From Mesoaciditoga sp. (GTDB taxonomy: Bacteria; Thermotogota; Thermotogae; Mesoaciditogales; Mesoaciditogaceae), in the NCBI GenBank assembly GCA_015491995.1, contig WGFY01000062.1:1-39703 (forward strand): a stretch of 39,703 bases of DNA, given 5' to 3'. The notes beneath the pieces are model-generated. The model saw only the letters and a program-made list of their open reading frames with translations, was not told the origin of the DNA and ran no database searches. How positions within the stretch are numbered: the first letter of the stretch is position 1; each line of letters opens with the position of its first letter. The position numbers and the translations under genes are program-made. Shown here piece after piece: positions 7,722 through 14,956 of the stretch.

Positions 7722-8118
7722 ACTCTTAATGTGCGTCAAGTTTAAGAATTTAATCAGAGAGTAAAACAGCTTGCTCAAATGAGCGTTTTTTATACCCTCT
7801 CGAAGCGCTGCCATAACCTACGAGCTCTCCATCTGGAGATTCATAAAAACGAGGTTGTTAAACACACGGATGTGTTGAGAAAGCGAAGCACTCATGGACG
7901 AGTGTCTGAGCGTGCCTCGTTTTTTGAATCGTAAGATGGTTAAAAGAGCGAATCAGTTCTGGTTAGGCTTCGAAAAAATTCCCTTGCCGCTTGTGAAGCG
8001 GTAAAAATTTTTTTCAAAGATTGTCTTTTCGCACTGGTTAAAATCGTTGCTTTCACGCACGTTAGGAGAAACTTTAATATGAATTTCCACTTGAATTGTT
8101 TTTCCCATCACGATCATG
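7722..8118. other. Structured intergenic region between flagellin and cysE
   Basis: About 400 bases without a credible gene but with several base-paired structures: GCTCA/TGAGC followed by a T run (7773-7791); TCTCC-ATCT-GGAGA (7826-7839); an 80-base three-way structure closed by the perfect 10-base pair AAAAACGAGG / CCTCGTTTTT (7845-7924) with inner hairpins AACACA/TGTGTT and CACTC/GAGTG; and CCGCTT/AAGCGG (7987-8001) inside an A/T-rich outer stem. It contains no T-box or S-box motif that would suit the cysteine operon. It could be a non-coding RNA gene, remains of repeats, or a bidirectional terminator. Confidence 0.5.
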
Positions 8119-8127
8119 TGATATAAT
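8119..8127 (+). promoter_or_regulatory. Extended -10 promoter of the cysE operon
   Basis: TGATATAAT matches the TGnTATAAT extended -10 exactly. No good -35 at 17 bases. A ribosome site AAGGAG follows at 8150. Confidence 0.7.
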
Positions 8128-8168
8128 CAGGACGTTAAAAGTCTACTTTAAGGAGATGATCTTATGGG

Positions 8169-8738
8169 GTGTGTTTTTGGAATGAGATTGGTTTAGCGGC
8201 AAAATCGATAGTCATGGATTATCGTCTTGGAATGCGTCTTGATCCTTCATCCAAATCGAAGTGGGATATCATCCTTTTTTCCGCTTCATTTCATGGTCTG
8301 CTTCTTTACCGTGTTTCTCATGCCTTTTGGAATTTAAAATTAAGATTCTTGGCAATGTGTTTTAGAAGCGTTGCAAGAGTGTTGTACTCTATGGATATTC
8401 ATCCAGCCGCAGAAATAGAGCCCGGAATATTCATAGATCACGGGATTGGGACCGTTATAGGAGAGACGGCATCTGTTGGAGAAGGTACACTGATTTATCA
8501 TGGTGTAACTTTGGGCGCAACCCGAGTTATGAATGGAAAGCGTCATCCCACCGTGGGAAGAAATGTGCTTATAGGTGCCAACGCGTCTGTGCTTGGACCG
8601 ATAAAAATATGTGATGGCGCTAAAATAGGTGCGAATACGGTCATTTTACATGATGTGCCTTGTGCTTGTACGGTCGTTGGAAACCCGGCAAAGATAGTAA
8701 AAGCTGGAGAATTGAAGAAAGAAGGTGTGGCAATTTGA
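8169..8738 (+). CDS. cysE: Serine O-acetyltransferase
   Basis: Acetylates L-serine with acetyl-CoA to O-acetylserine, the first step of cysteine synthesis. 189 residues, the short SAT type. An alpha-helical N-terminus is followed by a left-handed beta helix of hexapeptide repeats. The catalytic region FIDHGIGTVIGETA has the Asp-His pair (D90, H91), and IYHGVTLGAT carries H111. The start is uncertain: GTG at 8169 continues the family alignment, but the AAGGAG site at 8150-8155 is at the ideal distance from an ATG at 8164 in another frame; ATG 8214 is a shorter in-frame alternative. The TGA overlaps the TTG start of cysK. Confidence 0.9.
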   Translation: MCFWNEIGLAAKSIVMDYRLGMRLDPSSKSKWDIILFSASFHGLLLYRVSHAFWNLKLRFLAMCFRSVARVLYSMDIHPAAEIEPGIFIDHGIGTVIGETASVGEGTLIYHGVTLGATRVMNGKRHPTVGRNVLIGANASVLGPIKICDGAKIGANTVILHDVPCACTVVGNPAKIVKAGELKKEGVAI

Positions 8739-9610
8739 ATTTGATCAACACCATAGGGAAGACTCCAATTGTGCGCTTGAATATGAACACTTCCATATGG
8801 GTCAAACTTGAAAAATTCAACCCCGCTGGCAGTGTTAAAGATCGAACTGTTTTGAGTATGCTGATGGACGGGTTCGAGAGGGGAGTAATTTCAGAAGGCT
8901 CTGTTATCGTCGAGCCAACTTCTGGGAATACCGGCATAGCCATGGCAATGTTGGGATCCCAACTTGGTCTACACGTTGTGTTAACCATGCCAGATTCGTT
9001 GAGCGTTGAAAGAAGAAAGCTGTTAAAGGTTTACGGAGCGAAACTCGTCTTAACGCCAGGTAAATTAGGGATGAAAGGCGCTATAGAGAAAGCAAAGGAA
9101 ATACTTGAGTCAACTCGCACTGTTATGCTTGATCAATTTAGCAATCCCTCGAATCCAAGAATTCACTTTGCCACCACAGGTCCGGAGATCGTATCACAGG
9201 TGCCTCAAATAGACGCGTTTGTCGCAGGAGTTGGAACTGGTGGGACTTTGACTGGAGCTGGAAGGTTCTTAAAGCAAGTTTCAAAAAAGATCAAGATCGT
9301 TGCGGTAGAGCCAGAGGAATCGGCTGTCTTATCTGGAAAAAGTCCATCTAAGCACGGAATTCAAGGGATAGGTGCTGGATTCGTGCCAGCGAATTACGAT
9401 CCAAGCGTTGTTGATGAAGTTGTCACCGTATCCACAGATGAAGCGTGGGATATGTCAAAGCACCTTGCCACAAAAGAAGGGCTTTTTCTTGGAATATCTT
9501 CAGGCGCGGCTGTCGCTGCGGCGATGAAAATTTCGAAAAAATATGGAAATAATTCGACGATCGTGGTCGCTGCGCCTGATGGAGGTGAAAAGTATCTCTC
9601 GTTGTGGTGA
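8735..9610 (+). CDS. cysK: Cysteine synthase (O-acetylserine sulfhydrylase)
   Basis: PLP enzyme that makes cysteine from O-acetylserine and sulfide. 291 residues after choosing TTG at 8735, which shares TTGA with the cysE stop and has AAGGTG upstream; an earlier in-frame start would put 25 foreign residues before the conserved NTIGKTPIV. PLP lysine is K35 in NPAGSVKDR; the substrate loop PTSGNTG is at 61-67; GTGGTLTGAG binds the cofactor phosphate; the end PDGGEKYLSLW is typical. The coupling to cysE fits the known SAT/OAS sulfhydrylase partnership. Confidence 0.95.
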   Translation: MNLINTIGKTPIVRLNMNTSIWVKLEKFNPAGSVKDRTVLSMLMDGFERGVISEGSVIVEPTSGNTGIAMAMLGSQLGLHVVLTMPDSLSVERRKLLKVYGAKLVLTPGKLGMKGAIEKAKEILESTRTVMLDQFSNPSNPRIHFATTGPEIVSQVPQIDAFVAGVGTGGTLTGAGRFLKQVSKKIKIVAVEPEESAVLSGKSPSKHGIQGIGAGFVPANYDPSVVDEVVTVSTDEAWDMSKHLATKEGLFLGISSGAAVAAAMKISKKYGNNSTIVVAAPDGGEKYLSLW

Positions 9611-10559
9611 ATTGATAGAGGCCGTGATCGACGACATACGTGGAGTTGTTGGAAGTGAAAAACTTTACGTGGCTTTTTCTGGAGGGCTTGATTCAAGTGT
9701 TACGGCGGTACTTTCCAAGATGGCCCTTGGAGAAGATAAAGTTGAGCTGGTAACGACGCGCTTTGATTTCACATATCCAAAAAGTGTCGAAATTATAGAT
9801 GAGTTTGCAGCGAAATTCGGTTTGAAACACACTTTTGTGGATGGAGCGGATTGGCAAAAGCGAATTTGGAGAAGCGGACCTTCTTGCAACGCTTGCACAA
9901 GGGGGCCTAAGCTTCAAAGTGTCAAGGATTACGCTCATGGACTCGTTGCCACAGGAGCGGAAGCCGAAGACACATGGGGACAATGCGGGTTGAAAAGTTA
10001 CAACGGGTTCTATTCCCCACTTTTCTCTTTGCCGAGAGAAGATGTAAAAAGGATCGCAAAATGTCTTGGGATCGAACCAAAAAAAATAGGCGAAAATTCC
10101 GGGAGGGAAGGCTGCATGCTGAAGCATCTTCTTAAGATGATGGCGTCTCCCAAATTTCATGGAGCCGCCGTTTACAAAGCAAACGCCACTTTGATGAGGC
10201 TGATTGAGGAAAGTGGTCTGATATTTTCAATCGCCAACGTGAAGATCGTCGGTCCTCTTTCAAAAAACATCGCCCTCGTGAATTTGAAACCCGATCCTGG
10301 CGAAGAATTTAAAAACAATATAAAGGAAACGATCTCTTCTATTGAAGAGATAGAATTTGTTGAAATCGTCGATAAACCGGTTACGCTTGAAGTTATGGCG
10401 AGTCCAGGGATATACAACAACGAAAGGTCGAGATATTGGGTGGAAAAGGGAAGACTCGCCCCGGATTTTGCTGCACCGATTTGTGTGAAATGGAAACTCT
10501 CAAAGAACAACAGGCTGACGACATTTCAGGTTGTCAATTACGAGTTGAAGAATTCCTAA
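9579..10559 (+). CDS. PP-loop ATPase, possible sulfur-transfer enzyme of the cysteine operon
   Basis: 326 residues. The N-terminal ATP-pyrophosphatase loop SGGLDSS is at 34-40. Several cysteines follow that could form a sulfur-carrying or metal site: PSCNACTRG (C103, C106), WGQCG (C136), and REGCM (C179). ATGAEAEDTWG resembles the G-x-x-x-D/E-D segment of LarE/TtcA-type PP-loop proteins. The C-terminal ~130 residues are an alpha/beta domain I do not recognise. As third gene after cysE and cysK, overlapping cysK by 32 bases, it may use cysteine-derived sulfur to thiolate a tRNA or other acceptor; this is inference from context. The start is uncertain: ATG 9579, GTG 9585 or TTG 9612 are in frame. 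Not assignable to a named enzyme from sequence alone. Confidence 0.75.
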   Translation: MEVKSISRCGELIEAVIDDIRGVVGSEKLYVAFSGGLDSSVTAVLSKMALGEDKVELVTTRFDFTYPKSVEIIDEFAAKFGLKHTFVDGADWQKRIWRSGPSCNACTRGPKLQSVKDYAHGLVATGAEAEDTWGQCGLKSYNGFYSPLFSLPREDVKRIAKCLGIEPKKIGENSGREGCMLKHLLKMMASPKFHGAAVYKANATLMRLIEESGLIFSIANVKIVGPLSKNIALVNLKPDPGEEFKNNIKETISSIEEIEFVEIVDKPVTLEVMASPGIYNNERSRYWVEKGRLAPDFAAPICVKWKLSKNNRLTTFQVVNYELKNS

Positions 10560-10863
10560 AAACTGTCACGAGCACCAAATCCATACCGTCTATTCCAACG
10601 ACGGCCGTTAATTTTCCGTTTGTTATTCTCACCCTTCCATTTCTTTGAATCTCGGCACGCGATTTTTTAGATTCCAACATTTCGGTGAGCTCATGAATTT
10701 TGACGCCTCTTTGAGATATTCTTTGAGTCGCGTGTGTTGAGAGGTAAAGATCTTTTCCAATAGAAAAGATATGTATGGGTAAAGGTTTTTGGCGTTTTCT
10801 TTTGGGCTTGAAGAGGAAATAGAAAAATGAAAAGACAGCAAGTACCGCTAAAAGCTGAAGCAT
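10534..10863 (-). CDS. Small membrane-anchored DUF4258-like protein
   Basis: 109 residues. An N-terminal hydrophobic segment (MLQLLAVLAVFSFFYFLF) is followed by basic residues, so the rest is probably cytoplasmic. The soluble part contains STHATQRISQRG and later AVVGIDGMDLVLVTVF, the H-x-x-x-R-x-x-x-R-G and V-V-T-V-F patterns of DUF4258, a small domain of unknown function sometimes seen in toxin-like proteins. ATG at 10863 is preferred; a TTG at 10884 lies within the terminator of the upstream gene. Its 3' end overlaps the convergent PP-loop gene by 26 bases. Confidence 0.6.
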   Translation of the reverse strand: MLQLLAVLAVFSFFYFLFKPKRKRQKPLPIHIFSIGKDLYLSTHATQRISQRGVKIHELTEMLESKKSRAEIQRNGRVRITNGKLTAVVGIDGMDLVLVTVFRNSSTRN

Positions 10864-10873
10864 GATCGAAAAG

Positions 10874-10895
10874 AAAAAGGGCAAGACGCCCTTTT
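10874..10895 (-). terminator. Terminator after the glutaredoxin gene
   Basis: Arms AAAAGGGC / GCCCTTTT with a 5-base loop and a T-rich minus-strand tail. It overlaps the glutaredoxin stop codon and lies just before the DUF4258-like gene, which may be expressed by read-through. Confidence 0.75.
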
Positions 10896-11133
10896 AGTTG
10901 ACACCTAACATTCTGTTTATTTTGGATCTGTTGAATCCGACGATAACTTGATTTCCTATTTCGATGACAGGAACCCCGTATTGATGTGTTTTCTTGACCA
11001 TGGCTTCAGCCTCTTTTGGGTTTTTGGAAACGTCCACATCCTTGAAAGGAAGTCCAAGAGATTTAAAATAATTTTTTGCCGCTTTGCAATGAGGGCATGC
11101 CGGCGTCGAATACACTTTTATCTTTAGAGCCAT
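10894..11133 (-). CDS. Glutaredoxin-like protein
   Basis: A 79-residue thioredoxin-fold protein of the glutaredoxin/NrdH type. The redox motif is CPHC (C13-C16) in YSTPACPHCKAAK. The cis-proline region is YGVPVIEIG (P55) and the end has VIVGFNRSKI, as in Grx-like proteins that reduce disulfides. GGAGGTGG precedes the ATG. It could supply electrons to the ribonucleotide reductase encoded downstream in the window, but they are not in one operon. Confidence 0.88.
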   Translation of the reverse strand: MALKIKVYSTPACPHCKAAKNYFKSLGLPFKDVDVSKNPKEAEAMVKKTHQYGVPVIEIGNQVIVGFNRSKINRMLGVN

Positions 11134-11246
11134 TTTACCACCTCCGTTATGTGTGCGTATCTCTCATATTATATACCCTGTGTGGGTATCTTTACGCTTG
11201 ATATTATACCAAATGCCTCCTGTTTTGGCAAGCCTTATAAGGTGTT
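11134..11246 (-). promoter_or_regulatory. Spacer with probable glutaredoxin promoter
   Basis: On the minus strand there are two TATAAT hexamers (about 11170 and 11206), the nearer one suited to the glutaredoxin gene. No clear -35 or terminator for the AEC gene is seen. Confidence 0.4.
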
Positions 11247-12152
11247 TTACATTCCAATGATAAAGAGTATCAAAGAGCTTATCAACACCGTTGCGGTGAT
11301 CATTCCACCGGCGATCTCCGGATCGAGCTTTCTTTCAACGGAATATATGAGAGAAAGCAATGGTGTTGGCATCACGGAGCTGACGAGTATCACACTCGAT
11401 GCGATTGAATTGTTTGGCGCGATCGTCCTTGAAAGTATGTAGAGGGCGAAACCAACCGCAAAACCGACAGCGTATTTAAGCGTTAGCCCAATTGTAATGT
11501 ACTTGAATTCACGCGTTATCCTCTTGAAATTCAGATACACGCCTATCGTCAACATGGACAGAAACACATTTGCCCCTCCAACGGTATCGAAAAGTTGCAA
11601 AAGGAATTTTGGAAGGCCCGTGTTTGAAAAGTTAAGAGTCAAAGCGATCGTGAACGCTATAAGTGGTGGAAAAGTTATGAGTTTTTTCACAACCGTCTTT
11701 AAGTTGAATCCTTCGGAGGAATAACGTAAGGCTATAGAATAGCCAAGCGTGTATATCACGAGGGCATTTCCTGTATCGAACATCGCCATGTAGGTTAATC
11801 CTACATTTGACCACATCAATTGGGCGAATGGATAAGCGAATATTGCCAGATTAAGACCGCAGAGTGTGAGTATCAAAGAACCTTTAGTCTCTTTAGGGGC
11901 GTTTGTTCTTGTGAAGATCAGCCATCCTCCCATTAGAATCACGAATGCCGCTATCATTCCGAAGAGAGTGAGAAAAAGCAGGCTAAGTTGAAGCTTAACA
12001 CTGGTAACCGCATTTATTATGACAACGGGCAAGGTCACGTAAATTATCAAGTGAGAAAGGGTTGCTCCTTCTTTTTCGCTTAAAAAATTCATCTTTTTTA
12101 AAAAGTAACCCAGCGCTATTATTGAAAAATAAACGAGTATTTTTGATGTCAT
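11247..12152 (-). CDS. AEC family transporter (auxin efflux carrier-like)
   Basis: 301 residues with about ten membrane helices in two five-helix halves. Features of the AEC family include YVTLPVVIINAV early, GLNLAIFAYPFAQ in the middle, and VLVSSVMPTPLLSLIYS near the end, where the Pro-containing helix break is typical. Members export or import small organic acids and amino-acid derivatives; substrate unknown. It starts one base after the cyclase gene ends, so both are in one operon, suggesting that transporter and enzyme deal with the same or related metabolite. Confidence 0.85.
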   Translation of the reverse strand: MTSKILVYFSIIALGYFLKKMNFLSEKEGATLSHLIIYVTLPVVIINAVTSVKLQLSLLFLTLFGMIAAFVILMGGWLIFTRTNAPKETKGSLILTLCGLNLAIFAYPFAQLMWSNVGLTYMAMFDTGNALVIYTLGYSIALRYSSEGFNLKTVVKKLITFPPLIAFTIALTLNFSNTGLPKFLLQLFDTVGGANVFLSMLTIGVYLNFKRITREFKYITIGLTLKYAVGFAVGFALYILSRTIAPNNSIASSVILVSSVMPTPLLSLIYSVERKLDPEIAGGMITATVLISSLILFIIGM

Positions 12153-12153
12153 A

Positions 12154-12801
12154 TCATACCATCGCGATCACGCGTGCGGGAGAACCGCCCGCTTTGATTT
12201 TCAGAGCCCCGATGAATATCCAAAATTCACGATTTGGCAGTTTGTCAAGATTGGTTAAATTTTCGATGTGAATGCATCCGTTTTTGAATATTTCGATGTT
12301 TGCGGAAAAGTTTTTGTCGTCTGACGGATCTATTCCGGGTGCATCTGTTCCGAAGATCTTCACTCCTTTGTCAATCAAATAGATTACAGCGTCTACGCCA
12401 AAGCCTGGATAGCATGAAAAATATCTTTGGGGCTCATTCCAAAAGTTGTCCCACCCTGTTTTTAAAAGTACGGCTTTCTTTTCAACGTCTCCGTTTACAG
12501 CTTCCCATTCTCTGATCTTTTTTACGCTTAAAACACGCTCTTCATCTTTTAGAGTGGCATCTATGATAACGGCCGGACTTAAAAGATCGCTTGGTTTCAA
12601 ATCGAAAACTTCAAAGCCTTTAAAAAAATGCGCCGGGCTTCCAACATGTGTTCCCGTATGAGTACCTACACAGATGCGTTCAACGACGTATTTTTTGTTT
12701 TCCACACGCGATATTTCGGTTTTGGGATCTCCATTCCAGACTGGATTATCTTCACTCAAGACATGGGAAAGATCTATCATCTTTGAAAATTCAACTTTCA
12801 C
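12154..12801 (-). CDS. Cyclase family protein (kynurenine formamidase fold) lacking metal ligands
   Basis: 215 residues of the cyclase/KynB-type hydrolase family (PF04199). MIDLSHVLSEDNPVWNGDP is the usual N-terminus. The metal motif H-x-G-T-H-x-D-x-P-x-H reads HTGTHVGSPAHF: H48, H52 and H58 are kept but the Asp ligand is Gly (G54). The later H-x-x-L-L segment before ENL appears to have Asn (ANIEIFKNG) where the family has the catalytic His. GTG at 12801 is chosen because GAGGAG lies 7 bases upstream. A minus-strand TGTTAAAAT at 12847 could be its extended -10. Catalytic function is uncertain. Confidence 0.8.
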   Translation of the reverse strand: MKVEFSKMIDLSHVLSEDNPVWNGDPKTEISRVENKKYVVERICVGTHTGTHVGSPAHFFKGFEVFDLKPSDLLSPAVIIDATLKDEERVLSVKKIREWEAVNGDVEKKAVLLKTGWDNFWNEPQRYFSCYPGFGVDAVIYLIDKGVKIFGTDAPGIDPSDDKNFSANIEIFKNGCIHIENLTNLDKLPNREFWIFIGALKIKAGGSPARVIAMV

Positions 12802-12866
12802 CTGACATCTCCTCACTTTTTTCAGACAACGCAGTTGAATTTTAACATGAATAGAGCTGATCACCA

Positions 12867-12875
12867 TGTTATAAT
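12867..12875 (+). promoter_or_regulatory. Extended -10 promoter of the PyrE-like gene
   Basis: TGTTATAAT fits TGnTATAAT exactly. It stands 41 bases before the ATG, and the ribosome site GGAGGTGG lies between. Confidence 0.65.
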
Positions 12876-12915
12876 CTCGATGAGATCAAAGCGATCAAAT
12901 TTTGGAGGTGGATGA

Positions 12916-13473
12916 ATGGTAGACGTAGAAGAGATTTTAGAAAACACGGGGGCACTGGCACACGGTCATTTTGTTTTACCATCTGGCCTTCACACCGACA
13001 CGTACATTCAACTCGCAATGGCTCTTCAGTATACATGGTATACGAAAGAGATAGGTGGAGAAATGGCTTTGAAACTTCACAGGTTCGCTCCGGACTGCAT
13101 AGTTTCTCCAATGACCAATGGCATCATAGTAGGCTATGAAGTGGCACGAAAGTTGGATGTACCTTTTGTATTTGTTGAAAAAAACGAAGACTCATCCATG
13201 ACTTTTGGTCATGGTCTCAAGCCTTCAATATTCAAAAATATAGTTGTAGTTGAGGGCGTAGCCGAAAGCGGAAAAAACGTAAGAGACGTCATAAAAACCC
13301 TTAAAAAATATGCCTCTGAGGCAATTGCGGTTGCCTGTATCATCAAGGAAGTTAAAGATGAAAAAGTGGAGGGGCTTCCTTTTCTCTCTCTTAGCCAAAT
13401 AATGCCAAAAGTTTACCATCCCAAAGAATGCCCTATGTGTAAAGCCAACATACCGATTGAAACTATTCAATGA
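12916..13473 (+). CDS. PyrE-like phosphoribosyltransferase with degenerate PRPP loop
   Basis: 185 residues. The N-terminus AHGHFVLPSGLHTDTYIQ matches orotate phosphoribosyltransferases (G-H-F-x-L-x-S-G-x-H), and the tail HPKECPMCKANIP resembles the CPLCxxGxP end of a PyrE-like subgroup. The PRPP loop, usually V-V-V-E/D-D-V-x-T-T-G-G-S, reads VVVEGVAESGKN (about 111-121): one acidic residue and the T-T-G-G are lost. It may be a divergent OPRT or a paralogue with another role, for example a regulator. ATG 12916 follows GGAGGTGG. It ends 7 bases from the convergent ABC gene. Confidence 0.75.
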   Translation: MVDVEEILENTGALAHGHFVLPSGLHTDTYIQLAMALQYTWYTKEIGGEMALKLHRFAPDCIVSPMTNGIIVGYEVARKLDVPFVFVEKNEDSSMTFGHGLKPSIFKNIVVVEGVAESGKNVRDVIKTLKKYASEAIAVACIIKEVKDEKVEGLPFLSLSQIMPKVYHPKECPMCKANIPIETIQ

Positions 13474-13480
13474 CCGCATT

Positions 13481-14212
13481 CTACGAAAGCCTCGCCAGAA
13501 ATTTCAGAGCTTTTTCCGTTTTTGGAGATTTGAAAAAGTCTTCAGGTTGCGCCTCTTCCATTACCACCCCATCTGCCATGAAGACCACGCGATCGGCGGC
13601 ATAACGCGCGAAGTTCACTTCGTGTGTTACGACTATCATGGTGGTACCTCTGTCGGCAAGTTCTTTCATGACACTCAACACCTCAGCGGTCATTTCAGGA
13701 TCGAGGGCTGAAGTCGGCTCATCAAAAAGGATCAAATCTGGTTTCATTGCTATTGCACGGGCAATTGCCACTCTTTGTTTTTGCCCGCCGGAAAGTTGCC
13801 CAGGATAGCTTTTTATTTTATCGGAAAGTCCTACACGGCTGAGCATTTCGATCGCTTTTATTTTAGCTTCGCTTTTTCCAATTTTCTTGACTTTCACAAG
13901 TGGGTAAACCACATTTTTCAAGGCGCTCATATGTGGAAAAAGATTGTAGCTTTGTGACACAAAGGCCATTTGAGAGCGTGCCTGCCTTAGGATCAAAGGA
14001 TTGTTTTCCATCTTCATGTTGTTGAAAACGATCTCTCCGCCATCTGGAACTTCCAAAAAATTCAAAGTTCTCAGAAAAGTCGATTTTCCCGTGCCTGACG
14101 GTCCCATTAACACGACGACTTCTCCTTTTTTAACTTCCATTGAAACATCTTTTAGCACAGAAGTGCTGCCAAAAGATTTTTTCACGTGTTTTGCGGAAAT
14201 TACGCTTGTCAT
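13481..14212 (-). CDS. Polar amino acid ABC transporter, ATP-binding protein
   Basis: ATPase of a polar amino-acid importer (GlnQ/HisP family), 243 residues. Walker A GPSGTGKST is at 37-45, the signature LSGGQKQR at 140-147, and Walker B LILFDEPTSALDPE at about 160-173; the H-loop is VVTHE. ATG 14212 forms an ATGA overlap with the permease stop. Third gene of the binding protein-permease-ATPase operon. Confidence 0.95.
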   Translation of the reverse strand: MTSVISAKHVKKSFGSTSVLKDVSMEVKKGEVVVLMGPSGTGKSTFLRTLNFLEVPDGGEIVFNNMKMENNPLILRQARSQMAFVSQSYNLFPHMSALKNVVYPLVKVKKIGKSEAKIKAIEMLSRVGLSDKIKSYPGQLSGGQKQRVAIARAIAMKPDLILFDEPTSALDPEMTAEVLSVMKELADRGTTMIVVTHEVNFARYAADRVVFMADGVVMEEAQPEDFFKSPKTEKALKFLARLS

Positions 14213-14946
14213 GGTATTGCGAACCTCCTTTCAATCTTCGCGCTGATGAAACTTAAAGCGTACGTGATTGTGAAATATATGACCGCGATTGTTATGTAAC
14301 TTTCGAAAGAAGCCAAAGCCATCGTGGCAACTTGATTTCCACGTTGGGTTAACTCGTTTATCGCTATGATAGATGCCAATGAGCTGTCCTTCACAAGGCT
14401 TATGAATTGTCCCGTTAGCGAAGGGAGGGAATTCCTGAAAGCTTGAGGAAGGATGATGTCAAAAAATCTTTCTTTAGCTGAAAGGCCAAGCGCTTCTGCC
14501 GTTTCAAACTGTTCTTTTGGTATGGATTGAATCCCGGCCCTTATGATCTCTATCATGTAAGCTCCTTCAAATGTGGAAAGCGCTATAACTGCAGCCCAAA
14601 ATCTCGGAAAGTCGAAAATGGTTCCAACTCCGTAATAAACTAACAAGATCACAACGAGCAGTGGAATGTTCCTGAAAAACGTTACATAAACCCCGGCCAA
14701 ATCCCTCAACGTCTCGCTTTTAGCGACTTTCATGATGCCACCTATGATCCCTATTGCGAAAGAGAGCACTATGCTGAAAAAAGAAATTTTCAAAGTCATC
14801 AGGAGACCAAGGAAGTAAAGGTTTAAATAGTCTGTCGGTACTATGTTCCAATGAAATGGATACTGTAAAGACAGTAGATAATAAAGTACCCCGAAGATCG
14901 CGGCGATAAATGCCGCGATCGATATTTTTTTCAATATTCTATTCAT
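14209..14946 (-). CDS. Polar amino acid ABC transporter, permease
   Basis: 245 residues, His/Glu/Gln/Arg-type permease. About five or six helices; the EAA loop that contacts the ATPase reads EALGLSAKERFFDIILPQAFR. ATG at 14946 is chosen over an upstream in-frame start within the binding-protein gene because GAGGTGG is placed correctly. Only one permease gene is present, so the channel is probably a homodimer. Confidence 0.93.
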   Translation of the reverse strand: MNRILKKISIAAFIAAIFGVLYYLLSLQYPFHWNIVPTDYLNLYFLGLLMTLKISFFSIVLSFAIGIIGGIMKVAKSETLRDLAGVYVTFFRNIPLLVVILLVYYGVGTIFDFPRFWAAVIALSTFEGAYMIEIIRAGIQSIPKEQFETAEALGLSAKERFFDIILPQAFRNSLPSLTGQFISLVKDSSLASIIAINELTQRGNQVATMALASFESYITIAVIYFTITYALSFISAKIERRFAIP

Positions 14947-14956
14947 GAAAGCCACC

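Noticed and set aside
8079-8126. 15-codon ORF (MNFHLNCFSHHDHVI) with AGGAG upstream, before cysE
   Set aside because: It ends inside the likely -10 element of cysE, so it would only be transcribed from an unseen earlier promoter; probably chance.
7722-8163. T-box or SAM riboswitch for the cysteine operon
   Set aside because: No T-box AGGGTGGNACCGCG motif and no S-box core were found; the hairpins do not match these families.
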